In this document: positions 45,593 through 54,252 of the stretch, in pieces
Numbering within the stretch: position 1 is the first letter of the stretch
How the letters are laid out: each line of letters begins with the position of its first letter
Source of the DNA: JBKBKN01 sp046294625
Lineage (GTDB): Bacteria; Bacteroidota; Bacteroidia; M30B66
Assembly (NCBI GenBank): GCA_046294625.1
Contig: JBKBKN010000004.1
Location: 1-64,000, forward strand
DNA: 64,000 nt
Reading direction: 5' to 3'
Notes under the pieces: generated by a model
Told to the model about the DNA's origin: nothing
Database searches by the model: none
Seen by the model: the letters and a program-made list of their open reading frames with translations, nothing else
Made by a program: the position numbers and the translations under genes

Positions 45593-47875
45593 TTATTGAA
45601 AAATATCGATGTTATCAAAATTGATTTGACTTCCCCTCTTCTCCTGTCTATACTTAGCGCAATCTATTTCTACCGTAAGCTTATCAGGCACTTTAAAATC
45701 GCCCTTGTAAAGATTGATTTTTTGATCGGCATACACTTTTTGCATAAAAATACCCCAAATCGGGAGTGCGGTGTTGGCCCCTTGTCCCAAGGCCGTACTG
45801 CGAAAGTGGGCGCTACGGTCTTCGCAGCCTACCCAAACGCCAGTAACCAATTCCGGTGTAAGCCCCATGAACCATCCATCTGAATTGTTTTGAGTGGTAC
45901 CCGTTTTGCCGGCAATCGGGTAGGTAAGCTTATATCTGCCACGCAGACGAGCGGCCGTTCCTCCCTCCACTACTCCTTTCATCAATTCCACCGTAAGAAA
46001 AGCTGTTTGCTCATCTAAAGCTTCTACAGTTTTGGGAGCAAATTCTTGTAACAGGTTACCGTTTTTGTCTTCAATGCGGGTGATGTAAGTCGGCTGTCTG
46101 TAAACACCCTGATTGACAAATGCGGCATTTGCCCCTACCATTTCGTAGAGTGAAATATCGGCCGTTCCCAGGCAAATGGATGGGACAGGATCGAGTTTGC
46201 TGGTAATGCCTAGTTTCTGTGCGAGATCTATAACCGGTTTTACGCCATACTGTTTGATCAGCAAAGCGGATACTTTATTAATGGAATTGGCTAAGGCATC
46301 TTTGAGAGAGACCATTGAGCCTTCAAAGGCTTTTGACGAGTTGTCGGGGCACCAGGGGCCAGAAGGGGTTTCAATACAAACGGTAATGTTTGGCACTTCG
46401 GTGCAAGGTGAGAGTCCTTCGCGCATGGCCACAGCATAAACAAACGGCTTGAAAGTGGAGCCCACTTGTCGTTTGCCGGTGTATACCTGATCGTACTTAA
46501 AGTATTTGTGGTTGATGCCGCCAACCCAGGCTTTGATAAAGCCTGTGGTAGGATCCACTGCCATGAGTGCTGTGCGCAAGAAGTGCTTGTAATATCTAAT
46601 AGAGTCCCATGGTGTCATGGTTACAGTGCTGTCTCCATTCCAGGTGAAAAGGGTCATCTCTACAGGCGAGCGGAAATTCTCGTCGATTTCCTTCTGATTC
46701 ATACCGGCTTCCTTAAGTGAACGATAGCGGTCGCTACGCTTCATGGATTGCCGCATGATTTCGTCTATTTTGTCTTCGGTGATGAAGGCAAAAGGGGCAT
46801 TTTTTCTGCCTTTCCAGTGGTCAAAAAAATCCTTTTGCAACACTTTCATGTGTTCCTTCACAGCTGCTTCGGCATGCTCTTGCATTCTCGAATCGATGGT
46901 GGTATAGATCTTCAATCCATCTTTGTAGAGATTATACTTGGTTCCATCCGGTTTGGTATGTGTGGCACACCAACGCATCAATTCATCTCGAATAAATTCT
47001 CTGAAGTAGGCACCAGGGCCGGTATTGTGGTCTTCGGCTTTGAACTTAGACATGTCTAAAGGGATGGCAGAGAGCGAGTCTCTTTCGGCGGGGGTGATGA
47101 ATTTGTATTTTTCCATCTGCGCAAGCACCACATTGCGTCGGCCTTGTGTACGCTCTGTGAAGCGCTTCGGATTGAAATAAGATGGATTCTTCAACATACC
47201 CACGATGGTGGCTGCTTCTTCTATTTTCAAGGACTCGGGGCTTGAANNNNNNNNNNTTAAATAAATACTTGCAGCACTTCTAATTCCGACACCCTGATTC
47301 ACAAAATCGACCGTGTTGAAATACATGGCAATGATTTCTTCTTTGGAATAATTTCGCTCAAGCTTCACTGCAATGATCCACTCCTTTATTTTTCGAAAAG
47401 CTATCTGAAACTTATTGAGTTTTTCTCGCGGAAAAAGGTTTTTGGCTAATTGCTGACTCACGGTACTTCCCCCACCTGAGTCGGTGTCTCTACCTAGTAT
47501 GGTTTTTACGATTACTCTCCCCAAGGCGATTACATCAACACCTGAATGCTTGAAAAAGCGAACATCTTCTGTAGCTATCAGTGCATTAACTAATTGTGGA
47601 GAAAGTTCGCTAAAACGCGCATTAGTCCTATTTTGCACATAATACTTCCCAAGCACCTTGCCATCGGATGAACGCACTTCAGAAGCGATATTGGCTTTTG
47701 GATTTTCTAGTTCTTCGGTTGTTGGCAAGGAACCAAATACGCCAATGGCCGTAAGCAAAACAAAGAGAGCTATAAGCAGAATAGGTGTAAAGACAATCGT
47801 GTAAACCCATCTGATGTAGGTTTCCTTTGTTCGCCCTGTTGATTTTGATGACTTTTTCGGGGGTGCTTTACTCAT
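45593..47875 (-). CDS. Penicillin-binding protein 1A (bifunctional glycosyltransferase/transpeptidase)
   Basis: About 757-760 residues, inner-membrane peptidoglycan synthase. Cytoplasmic basic N-terminus, one membrane helix (about 25-50), then the GT51 transglycosylase domain (TEDVRFFKHSGVD, GGSTVSQQLAKNLFP, RKIKEWIIAVKLE). The transpeptidase has its serine in VGSTFKPFVYA (SxxK), the SIN motif in ALANSINKVSA, and KTGTTQNNSDGW. A 10-N gap falls in the glycosyltransferase domain (47247-47256): with 1 base instead of 10, it would read YLNSSPESLK, matching the family (YFNKSPxSLK) in length. So the gene is probably intact. Confidence 0.92.
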   Translation of the reverse strand: MSKAPPKKSSKSTGRTKETYIRWVYTIVFTPILLIALFVLLTAIGVFGSLPTTEELENPKANIASEVRSSDGKVLGKYYVQNRTNARFSELSPQLVNALIATEDVRFFKHSGVDVIALGRVIVKTILGRDTDSGGGSTVSQQLAKNLFPREKLNKFQIAFRKIKEWIIAVKLERNYSKEEIIAMYFNTVDFVNQGVGIRSAASIYLXXXXSSPESLKIEEAATIVGMLKNPSYFNPKRFTERTQGRRNVVLAQMEKYKFITPAERDSLSAIPLDMSKFKAEDHNTGPGAYFREFIRDELMRWCATHTKPDGTKYNLYKDGLKIYTTIDSRMQEHAEAAVKEHMKVLQKDFFDHWKGRKNAPFAFITEDKIDEIMRQSMKRSDRYRSLKEAGMNQKEIDENFRSPVEMTLFTWNGDSTVTMTPWDSIRYYKHFLRTALMAVDPTTGFIKAWVGGINHKYFKYDQVYTGKRQVGSTFKPFVYAVAMREGLSPCTEVPNITVCIETPSGPWCPDNSSKAFEGSMVSLKDALANSINKVSALLIKQYGVKPVIDLAQKLGITSKLDPVPSICLGTADISLYEMVGANAAFVNQGVYRQPTYITRIEDKNGNLLQEFAPKTVEALDEQTAFLTVELMKGVVEGGTAARLRGRYKLTYPIAGKTGTTQNNSDGWFMGLTPELVTGVWVGCEDRSAHFRSTALGQGANTALPIWGIFMQKVYADQKINLYKGDFKVPDKLTVEIDCAKYRQEKRGSQINFDNIDIFQ
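47247..47256. other. Assembly gap (10 Ns) inside the PBP1A gene
   Basis: Ten consecutive unknown bases, apparently a fixed-size scaffold join. The reading frame happens to be kept with 10, and also with 1, base; the latter gives the family's residue spacing. Confidence 0.99.
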
Positions 47876-48004
47876 GTAAGTCAGGTGGATTGCTAAAGTA
47901 GATAAAAGGTCTTTGCTTAAGCAAAACTTTGGTAAAAATTAACCCTTCCGATGTGTTGATAAGTACAATTAAAGAATCAGACAGTATCAAGTTGCAATCT
48001 ATGA

Positions 48005-48424
48005 TCAGGCTGTCTTCTCTCTAACTTGCGCCTTTTCTTGTTGATTATGTTTGTTCAGGTCTTTTACTATGCCGCCCATCGTACAGTTGCCGGTGTAATT
48101 GGCACCGGGCTCAATGGCGAGTTTATTGGTGCTAATATCACCAGAGAGTTTTGCAGTAGATTTAAGACTCAATAACTCAGATACGACCACTCGTGCATGA
48201 ACAGTTCCTGAAATATCTGCATTAGTGCAGGTAATTTCACCGGAGATCACTCCTGTGGTTCCTACAACAACCTTTCCCTTTGTCACAACAGATCCTTCGA
48301 GCTGGCCATCAATTCGTATATCTCCATTGGAGTGGATATCGCCTTTGATGCTGGTTCCCTGACTGATAAGGTTTACACTCCCCGATTCTGTTATGTTTGC
48401 CTTAGATTCCTTGTTGTTGAACAT
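48005..48424 (-). CDS. Bactofilin (polymer-forming cytoskeletal protein)
   Basis: A 139-residue protein with a bactofilin beta-helix: repeating short hydrophobic turns (GDIHSNGDIRIDGQLEGSV, GKVVVGTTGVISGEI, GTVHARVVVSELLS, LSGDISTNKLAIEPG) between a short N-terminal and a charged C-terminal tail. Bactofilins self-assemble into filaments that shape cells or position peptidoglycan enzymes. Its position between PBP1A and sprE, with an M23 peptidase gene nearby, fits an envelope role. It has its own -7 box. Confidence 0.93.
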   Translation of the reverse strand: MFNNKESKANITESGSVNLISQGTSIKGDIHSNGDIRIDGQLEGSVVTKGKVVVGTTGVISGEITCTNADISGTVHARVVVSELLSLKSTAKLSGDISTNKLAIEPGANYTGNCTMGGIVKDLNKHNQQEKAQVREKTA

Positions 48425-48449
48425 GTTATTGATTGCATTAAATGAGTGG

Positions 48450-48457
48450 CAAAATTA
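48450..48457 (-). promoter_or_regulatory. -7 box of the bactofilin gene
   Basis: Exact TAATTTTG on the minus strand, 25 bases before the bactofilin ATG and overlapping the intergenic region behind sprE. Confidence 0.5.
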
Positions 48458-48481
48458 TGAATAAATTATGCGTAAAAGCAT

Positions 48482-51154
48482 TTACTGATAAACTTTTTTG
48501 TAGAAGTTAAAATATTCCTGAATATTCTTTTCCTTCATAAGTTTATTGAAGTTTCGTGCCGAAATGAGCATCAGCTCCATTTTATTAAAATCAAGTAAAT
48601 CGGCTACATCGGGAGTGCCAGCCAATGTGTTTAGATACTCTGTAGCCTTAGTCATATTGGGAAATTCCCGAATCATAATAACCTGATTGGCCGGATCAAC
48701 AAAATTGGTTCCAACCTGAAGTTTGTTAAGCGAATAAAATTGATTATTGAAATCGCTGATGGCAATTTTCAGGTTATTGGTATTCAACTTTCTGTCTTTA
48801 AGCCAAATGGCGAAATAGTGTGTGGTGTCGGAATTGTATGAAAAAACAGGGGGCTTCTCTACCAGCTTCTGCGCAGCAGCAGTAGTATCTTCTTCTACTA
48901 TACCTTGCGCCTTGTTAAGCACGTCAAGTAACTCCTTGGCTTGCACACGCACGGTATCTCCGGGATAAGAGCGCACTACATCGATCAAAGCTGTACGAAA
49001 TGCTTCTACATCTTTAAGTTTCCCAAGTGCTAAGGCTTTCAGGTATGCAAAACGAGGGAGCATTTCCGAATCTACAAATCTTATAGCAGCATTGCGGCAG
49101 CGATCCACCACTTGCGTATACAGTCCTGCTTTATACATTCTAAATGTTTCAGCATAAAAGTCATCGCTCTCTTTCTTGCTTTTTGCCAACTGTGCAAAAA
49201 AGTCAGGATTTGCAATCAGCTGCGCATACTCGCTGTCCGGATACTTTGTGAGAATGATGTCTTTGTATTTATCGGCTTCTGATTGTTTTTGCATTGCCAA
49301 ATAAAGTCTGAACAGCTGGTACAGCGCAGTGACACGATATTTGTTATCCGGATATTTCTTGAGGAGTTCTTCGTAAGTCTCTGCAGATTTTTTAAGGTCT
49401 TTGAGTTTTTCTTTGTAAACCAAACCCAGATCATAATAAGCTTCGACAATAGAATCGAGACTAGCTTCCTTGGCTTCTTCTGATAACGGGAGTCGATCTT
49501 TGTATTGTTGACGAACCATTTTCAGAGAGTCTTCAGGCGACATGGCATCTTCTGCGCTTACCTGCGATTGGGTATCGTCGGGTTCATCCACATCATTGAA
49601 CTGGGCAGAAAGCTGTTTTTTACTCCTTCGCCAGTTGTCTTCGAGCTTTCTATCTCCGAACAATTTTTTGAACTCAGTGAAACCGAAACTCATCGCCGAT
49701 GGGTTGTAGAAATACCAAATTGCTCCTCCGCCGGGCTGATCGAATCCTCCGCTTGGAGGCAAAAATGATGCTCCCGGAGTAGCCTGCGCAGCTGCAGCAG
49801 CAGCTGCAGCTTTTTCGGCTGCCCTTCTTTGCTCTTCTTTTTCTCTTGCTATAATTTCATCAATTATTTTATCCAACTGATCATCACTTAGCTTTGACAT
49901 TCTCAGGATGCTATCGTTGTAAGCAATTGTATTGTAGTGCTTTACTAAATCTGCGAGGCTGTTTCGCTTATTTTCAATTTGTTTGTAATCCGGATATTCT
50001 TTTGAGATGAAGGTTACAGCAGAGTCATATTGGGCAGCTGAGAGTCTGTATTCCGCTTCATCAAAATAAATCTCGGCTATGGCCAAATGAGAAAGCCCTT
50101 TTTGATTGGTATTGATGGTGCTTTTTCGAATGGAGAGATTGTAATTCTCGATAGCCTTATCAATTTTTTCTTCTTTCTGATCGAGCTCACCCAATGTGAA
50201 ATATATCTGATCAAGGAAATCACGGTGTTTCTCTTCTTTGGCCATTTTGGCAAGTATCGTACGTACCTGCTTACTATTTCCGCTATTCACATCAAAACAG
50301 CGGGCTATATTTATTCTGGCATTAAAGGCCATTTCGAATGGCGGATTCAATTTTAACAGTGCTTCATATTGTGCTGAAGCCTCTTTGTAACGCTCCGCTT
50401 TTTGAAGCAATTGTCCGTTGATATACATCATACGCGCTCGCTGCTTGCGATTGCGAATGTATTTAATGGACTCTTCGGCAGTTTTCTGTGCCTTTTCAAA
50501 GTTGTTTTGCTTGAGATAAAAATCGGTATAGGCACGCAGAAACTCCCCACGCGCTTTCCTGGGTACTGACTTTTCGTTCACCACACGGTCTATGGCCATT
50601 TGTGCATCGCTGAACATGCCAAGCTCACTGTAGGCACGCATCAACCAGGTATTGGCAGTGAAATAAATTGGATCGCGCTTATTGTTTTTCACATATTCAC
50701 GCACCACGTAGGTGAACATTTCAAGTGAAGCATAATAGTCGCGTTTGATAAAGTGAGATTTTCCAATCAATTGATAGGAATCGTCAATATATTTATTACG
50801 TTCCTTCCCTTTGATCATCATCGAGTGACGCTTGATGACTACTGAAGCTTTTTTCAAGGCTTTGTCGGCATTGGGGATAATTGTTTTCGAGTCTTCCAAA
50901 GTTCCCCTTCGATAAACCTGAAGAATCACCGAGTAATTATCCACATGCTTTTTATCAAGCATTAGCCAACTTTCTTTGATTAATTCTTCGCCATTAAAGT
51001 ATCCATTAAACTTGGCTGTGATGCCATGATATGTCCTATTGACCCATCTGTCGCGTTTGGTTGAACAACCTTGCCAGATAAAAATCACAAAAAGCGCAGC
51101 AATGATAGGCTGCATTATCCGAAAGCTGCTGAGTGTTCTTTTATTTATGTTCAA
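48482..51154 (-). CDS. T9SS/gliding motility lipoprotein SprE/PorW-like, TPR protein
   Basis: An 890-residue TPR-rich lipoprotein (lipobox-like WQGC, Cys about 29). The start of the mature protein, CSTKRDRWVNRTYHGITAKF then NGYFNG, is characteristic of SprE/PorW, a T9SS component needed for secretion and gliding. Many TPR-like helices follow (about 120-420 and 560-720), with an Ala-rich linker (AEKAAAAAAAAQATPG) and a C-terminal domain. Several T9SS cargo genes lie in the same window, so the system is likely functional here. Divergent from the M23 peptidase gene. Confidence 0.85.
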   Translation of the reverse strand: MNINKRTLSSFRIMQPIIAALFVIFIWQGCSTKRDRWVNRTYHGITAKFNGYFNGEELIKESWLMLDKKHVDNYSVILQVYRRGTLEDSKTIIPNADKALKKASVVIKRHSMMIKGKERNKYIDDSYQLIGKSHFIKRDYYASLEMFTYVVREYVKNNKRDPIYFTANTWLMRAYSELGMFSDAQMAIDRVVNEKSVPRKARGEFLRAYTDFYLKQNNFEKAQKTAEESIKYIRNRKQRARMMYINGQLLQKAERYKEASAQYEALLKLNPPFEMAFNARINIARCFDVNSGNSKQVRTILAKMAKEEKHRDFLDQIYFTLGELDQKEEKIDKAIENYNLSIRKSTINTNQKGLSHLAIAEIYFDEAEYRLSAAQYDSAVTFISKEYPDYKQIENKRNSLADLVKHYNTIAYNDSILRMSKLSDDQLDKIIDEIIAREKEEQRRAAEKAAAAAAAAQATPGASFLPPSGGFDQPGGGAIWYFYNPSAMSFGFTEFKKLFGDRKLEDNWRRSKKQLSAQFNDVDEPDDTQSQVSAEDAMSPEDSLKMVRQQYKDRLPLSEEAKEASLDSIVEAYYDLGLVYKEKLKDLKKSAETYEELLKKYPDNKYRVTALYQLFRLYLAMQKQSEADKYKDIILTKYPDSEYAQLIANPDFFAQLAKSKKESDDFYAETFRMYKAGLYTQVVDRCRNAAIRFVDSEMLPRFAYLKALALGKLKDVEAFRTALIDVVRSYPGDTVRVQAKELLDVLNKAQGIVEEDTTAAAQKLVEKPPVFSYNSDTTHYFAIWLKDRKLNTNNLKIAISDFNNQFYSLNKLQVGTNFVDPANQVIMIREFPNMTKATEYLNTLAGTPDVADLLDFNKMELMLISARNFNKLMKEKNIQEYFNFYKKVYQ

Positions 51155-51176
51155 CAGAAGAAAAACTAAATTTTGG

Positions 51177-51184
51177 CAAAATTA
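51177..51184 (-). promoter_or_regulatory. -7 box of the sprE-like gene
   Basis: Exact TAATTTTG on the minus strand, 22 bases before the ATG at 51154. Confidence 0.5.
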
Positions 51185-51275
51185 TTTTATTTCGAATGCA
51201 ATCTAATGGTCGGGGAATCATTTTCACACATCTATTTGGTTAATTGAAAAAAAATGTGGCACTTTGCAAGCATTA

Positions 51276-52154
51276 ATGAGCGAGCAGAACCAGATTAAGA
51301 AAGAGAAGTTCCTGAAAAGGCTGAAAAAGCGTTTCAGATTTGTGTTGCTGAATGAAGACACGCTTGAAGAACGCATATCTATCAGACTCACTCCATTGCG
51401 CGTTTTTACTTTGGCCGGACTAGCCATTATTTTTCTTATCATCATTACAAGCTATACCATTGCTTTTACACCTCTACGTGAATACATTCCCGGCTATGCA
51501 GATAATGTAATCCTGAGAAGACAAATCCTCGAACTGGCATCGTCGCTCGATTCGCTCGAAAGAGCATCTAAAAGCAAAGATTTATATCTTGAAAACATCA
51601 GGAAGGTGATTAATGATGAGCATGATGTGGAAGAAACAAACGCAAAACAGAAAACCAAAAAAGATCCGGCTAATCTACGTTTACAGGCCGGGGAAGCGGA
51701 AAGCAGTCTGCGAACGCAGATAGACAAAGAAGACCGCTATAATATTAGTATGCAATTAAGTGGAAAGGGTATCAATAGCATCGGAAACCTGTATATGTTT
51801 CCTCCGCTAAAAGGCAAAATCACTACTTCATTCAATCCCAGAGAAAAGCATTACGGGATAGATATCGTAGCCGGCAAAAATGAAGCTGTAAAAGCTACCA
51901 TGGACGGGACGGTGGTTTTCTCCGGCTGGACATCCGGACAAGGTTATGTAATCCATATGCAACATGCCAACAACTTAATGTCCATTTATCAGCATAATTC
52001 AGCTCTGCTAAAGAAACAGGGCGACAAAGTGAAAGCAGGAGAAGCAATAGCAATAACCGGAAATTCCGGTGAAATTACTACTGGCCCTCACCTTCATTTT
52101 GAAATCTGGTTTGATGGAAAACCCATCGACCCAGAAGAGTTTATCATTTTTTAG
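51276..52154 (+). CDS. M23 family peptidoglycan endopeptidase, membrane anchored
   Basis: A 292-residue protein: cytoplasmic N-terminus, one membrane helix (about 45-70), a short coiled-coil, then the LytM/M23 domain. Zinc-site motifs are HYGIDIVAGKNEAV (H-x3-D) and HLHFEIWFDG (HxH), so the enzyme should be active or a regulator of cell-wall hydrolases. Start: ATG 51276 (MSEQNQIKKE); four more codons open through a TTG. Divergent from the sprE-like gene, adjacent to bactofilin and PBP1A genes. Confidence 0.9.
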   Translation: MSEQNQIKKEKFLKRLKKRFRFVLLNEDTLEERISIRLTPLRVFTLAGLAIIFLIIITSYTIAFTPLREYIPGYADNVILRRQILELASSLDSLERASKSKDLYLENIRKVINDEHDVEETNAKQKTKKDPANLRLQAGEAESSLRTQIDKEDRYNISMQLSGKGINSIGNLYMFPPLKGKITTSFNPREKHYGIDIVAGKNEAVKATMDGTVVFSGWTSGQGYVIHMQHANNLMSIYQHNSALLKKQGDKVKAGEAIAITGNSGEITTGPHLHFEIWFDGKPIDPEEFIIF

Positions 52155-52191
52155 CCGTGATAATCAGTTGATTGATATATTTTTTCTCTAA

Positions 52192-52210
52192 TACTATGCT
52201 TTGCATAGTA
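52192..52210. promoter_or_regulatory. Palindromic operator, probably for the PadR regulator
   Basis: TACTATGC / GCATAGTA, 8-base perfect arms around a 3-base TTT centre, located just upstream of the -7 box and of the padR start. PadR-family regulators bind such short palindromes and often control their own operon; assignment is by position. Confidence 0.55.
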
Positions 52211-52228
52211 GCATTTTAAAAATGGTTC

Positions 52229-52236
52229 TATGTTTG
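52229..52236 (+). promoter_or_regulatory. -7 box of the padR-pspC operon
   Basis: Exact TATGTTTG, 20 bases before the padR ATG (52257) and 18 bases after the operator palindrome. Confidence 0.55.
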
Positions 52237-52256
52237 CATTCGAAAAGAATGTCAAG

Positions 52257-52586
52257 ATGAAAATAGAAAACACACAGGCACAAATGCGCAAGGGAATACT
52301 TGAGTTTTGCATTCTCTCCATCTTGTCGCATGGCGACGCTTATACCAATGATATCATTCAAAGATTAAAAGAAGCCAGACTCATTGTGGTGGAAGGTACG
52401 CTTTATCCTCTGCTTACTCGTCTGAAAAATGATGAGCTTTTAAGTTACCGTTGGGAAGAATCAAACTCAGGTCCCCCACGTAAATATTATCAGCTTACCG
52501 AAAAAGGGAGAGTTTTTCTTGATGCGCTGCGCATCACCTGGAACGAACTCGTGGAATCAGTCAATAAAACCCAAAACACTCAATAA
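52257..52586 (+). CDS. PadR family transcriptional regulator
   Basis: A 109-residue winged-helix regulator. MKIENTQAQMRKGILEFCIL begins the family pattern, followed by YTNDIIQRLKE, the recognition/wing segment VVEGTLYPLLTRLKNDELL, and GPPRKYYQLTEKG. ATG 52257 is chosen over the ORF's first ATG (52230), which lies inside the -7 box. PadR proteins usually repress until a ligand or envelope stress signal is bound. It heads a two-gene operon (11-base gap) with a PspC-domain membrane protein, a common Bacteroidota pairing. Confidence 0.92.
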   Translation: MKIENTQAQMRKGILEFCILSILSHGDAYTNDIIQRLKEARLIVVEGTLYPLLTRLKNDELLSYRWEESNSGPPRKYYQLTEKGRVFLDALRITWNELVESVNKTQNTQ

Positions 52587-52597
52587 TACCTGTAGCC

Positions 52598-54205
52598 ATG
52601 AATAAAACAGTAAGTGTAAACCTTAATGGGCTGTTGTTCAATATCGAAGAAGCAGGATATGATCTTCTATTTGACTATTTACAAAAAATAAAAGCCTATT
52701 TCCGAAACATGGACGGAGGTGAAGAGATACTCCAAGATATTGAAGCGCGCATCGCAGAACTTTTCACCGAAAAGCTCACGTTGGGAAGGCAGGTAGTGAC
52801 CCTACGCGATGTAGAAGTAGTGATGGCCGTGATGGGCAAACCGGAAGACTACGCTGGTGAAGAAGATAATGTGCATGAACACTTCAACAAAACTGAAGGT
52901 AGCACCAATAATGCAGAAAAAAGACTTTACCGAGATCCGGATGATCGCATTCTGGGTGGTGTCTGCTCAGGAATAGCCAACTATTTTGGTTTCGAAAGAA
53001 CAATCCTGAGATTAATATTTGCGCTCATGGCCATTTTTGGTGGAACAGGAGTGATATTGTACATCATATTGTGGATCGTTGTTCCCAAGGCAAAAAGCAC
53101 CGCCGATAAGCTGCGCATGAAAGGTGAGCCGGTGAATGTGGAAAACATTCAAAAAAGAATTCTGGACGACATCAGCAGGATTGGTGTTGCTATCGAAGAT
53201 GCAGCAAAGGAAACAGAACAAAAATGGAAAAAGAATAAAACATCGGACCGCATCTCAGATTTTGCCAACGAATTGGCTGATGGACTGGCTCGGTTTATCA
53301 AACTTGTGCTGAAGATTTTCGGCAGATTTTTAGGTGCATTCTTCCTGTTATTTGGGTTAATCCTGTTTTTTGCAGGCATCATCTTTGTTTTTGGGCATAA
53401 TTTTTTACAATCAGGAATCGGTAATGCCATTTCGACCAAAACAATTTTTAGTTCATTTTTCTCCACAACTTGGCAATCTTCGCTGGCATTCTATGGAATT
53501 GCGTTGCTGCTTATAACTCCTGCTATAGGACTATTGCTATCAGGGCTCCGTTTGCTCATGTTTCCGAAAATGCGCTTAAAAATCCCTTCTACCATCAACG
53601 GTCTACTGTTTTTCACAGGAATAATTTTTGTGTCCACTAGCGCTATGTTTCTAATTTCAGATTTTAGTGCTAAAGCAAAAGTGATTGAATCGATTAACAT
53701 GAATGAATTGCAGCCGGATACCCTGCTTGTTGAGATGTCGCCGGAATCGAAACTGCGACTCAATAAATATGTAAGACTAAAATCATATGAATTTTATTTC
53801 AACGACGATGAGCAATTCGTGTTTGGGAAAATCAACCTTAATGTGGATATTTCAGAAAACAACAATTTTGAATTGAAGGTGGAGAAATCATCGAGAGGAA
53901 ACAATAAGGAACAAGCGGCAGACGAAGCGGAAATGCTTCGCTTCGCTGTTGAGCAAACCAATAATACCCTTATCCTACAGCCCTTTTTCAAGCTCAGACC
54001 CAATGCTAAATGGCGTGCCCAGCGGGCAGATTTCACCTTGTATGTTCCAAAAGGAAAGTATGTTAAACTGAATAAAAATCTGAGACCATATCTCGATGAA
54101 GTGAATAACAACTCAGATCTTTCTGCACGATCAAGTGCCGGACATCTTTTTGTGGCAGAAAATGAAGCACTCCGATGTATCGACTGTGAGAATAAAGAAG
54201 AGTAA
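52598..54205 (+). CDS. PspC-domain membrane protein, partner of PadR
   Basis: A 535-residue protein. N-terminal region (1-105) of helical sequence precedes a PspC domain (RLYRDPDDRILGGVCSGIAN, then two membrane-type helices to VVPKAKST, about 107-165). Further hydrophobic segments are at about 235-270, 290-320 and 330-350, with a C-terminal soluble beta-like domain. The arrangement matches PspC-containing proteins encoded next to PadR in Bacteroidota, thought to sense envelope stress. Function otherwise unknown. Confidence 0.87.
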   Translation: MNKTVSVNLNGLLFNIEEAGYDLLFDYLQKIKAYFRNMDGGEEILQDIEARIAELFTEKLTLGRQVVTLRDVEVVMAVMGKPEDYAGEEDNVHEHFNKTEGSTNNAEKRLYRDPDDRILGGVCSGIANYFGFERTILRLIFALMAIFGGTGVILYIILWIVVPKAKSTADKLRMKGEPVNVENIQKRILDDISRIGVAIEDAAKETEQKWKKNKTSDRISDFANELADGLARFIKLVLKIFGRFLGAFFLLFGLILFFAGIIFVFGHNFLQSGIGNAISTKTIFSSFFSTTWQSSLAFYGIALLLITPAIGLLLSGLRLLMFPKMRLKIPSTINGLLFFTGIIFVSTSAMFLISDFSAKAKVIESINMNELQPDTLLVEMSPESKLRLNKYVRLKSYEFYFNDDEQFVFGKINLNVDISENNNFELKVEKSSRGNNKEQAADEAEMLRFAVEQTNNTLILQPFFKLRPNAKWRAQRADFTLYVPKGKYVKLNKNLRPYLDEVNNNSDLSARSSAGHLFVAENEALRCIDCENKEE

Positions 54206-54240
54206 AACACCGCAATGCATCTGGCTTATTGCAAAATGCT

Positions 54241-54248
54241 TACTTTTG
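54241..54248 (+). promoter_or_regulatory. -7 box abutting the prfB start
   Basis: Exact TACTTTTG, ending 4 bases before the prfB ATG at 54253. The transcript could start at or near the start codon. Confidence 0.45.
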
Positions 54249-54252
54249 CCAC

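Noticed and set aside
53794..54210. 138-codon minus-strand open frame
   Set aside because: Antisense to the C-terminal end of the PspC protein gene, with no recognisable motif.
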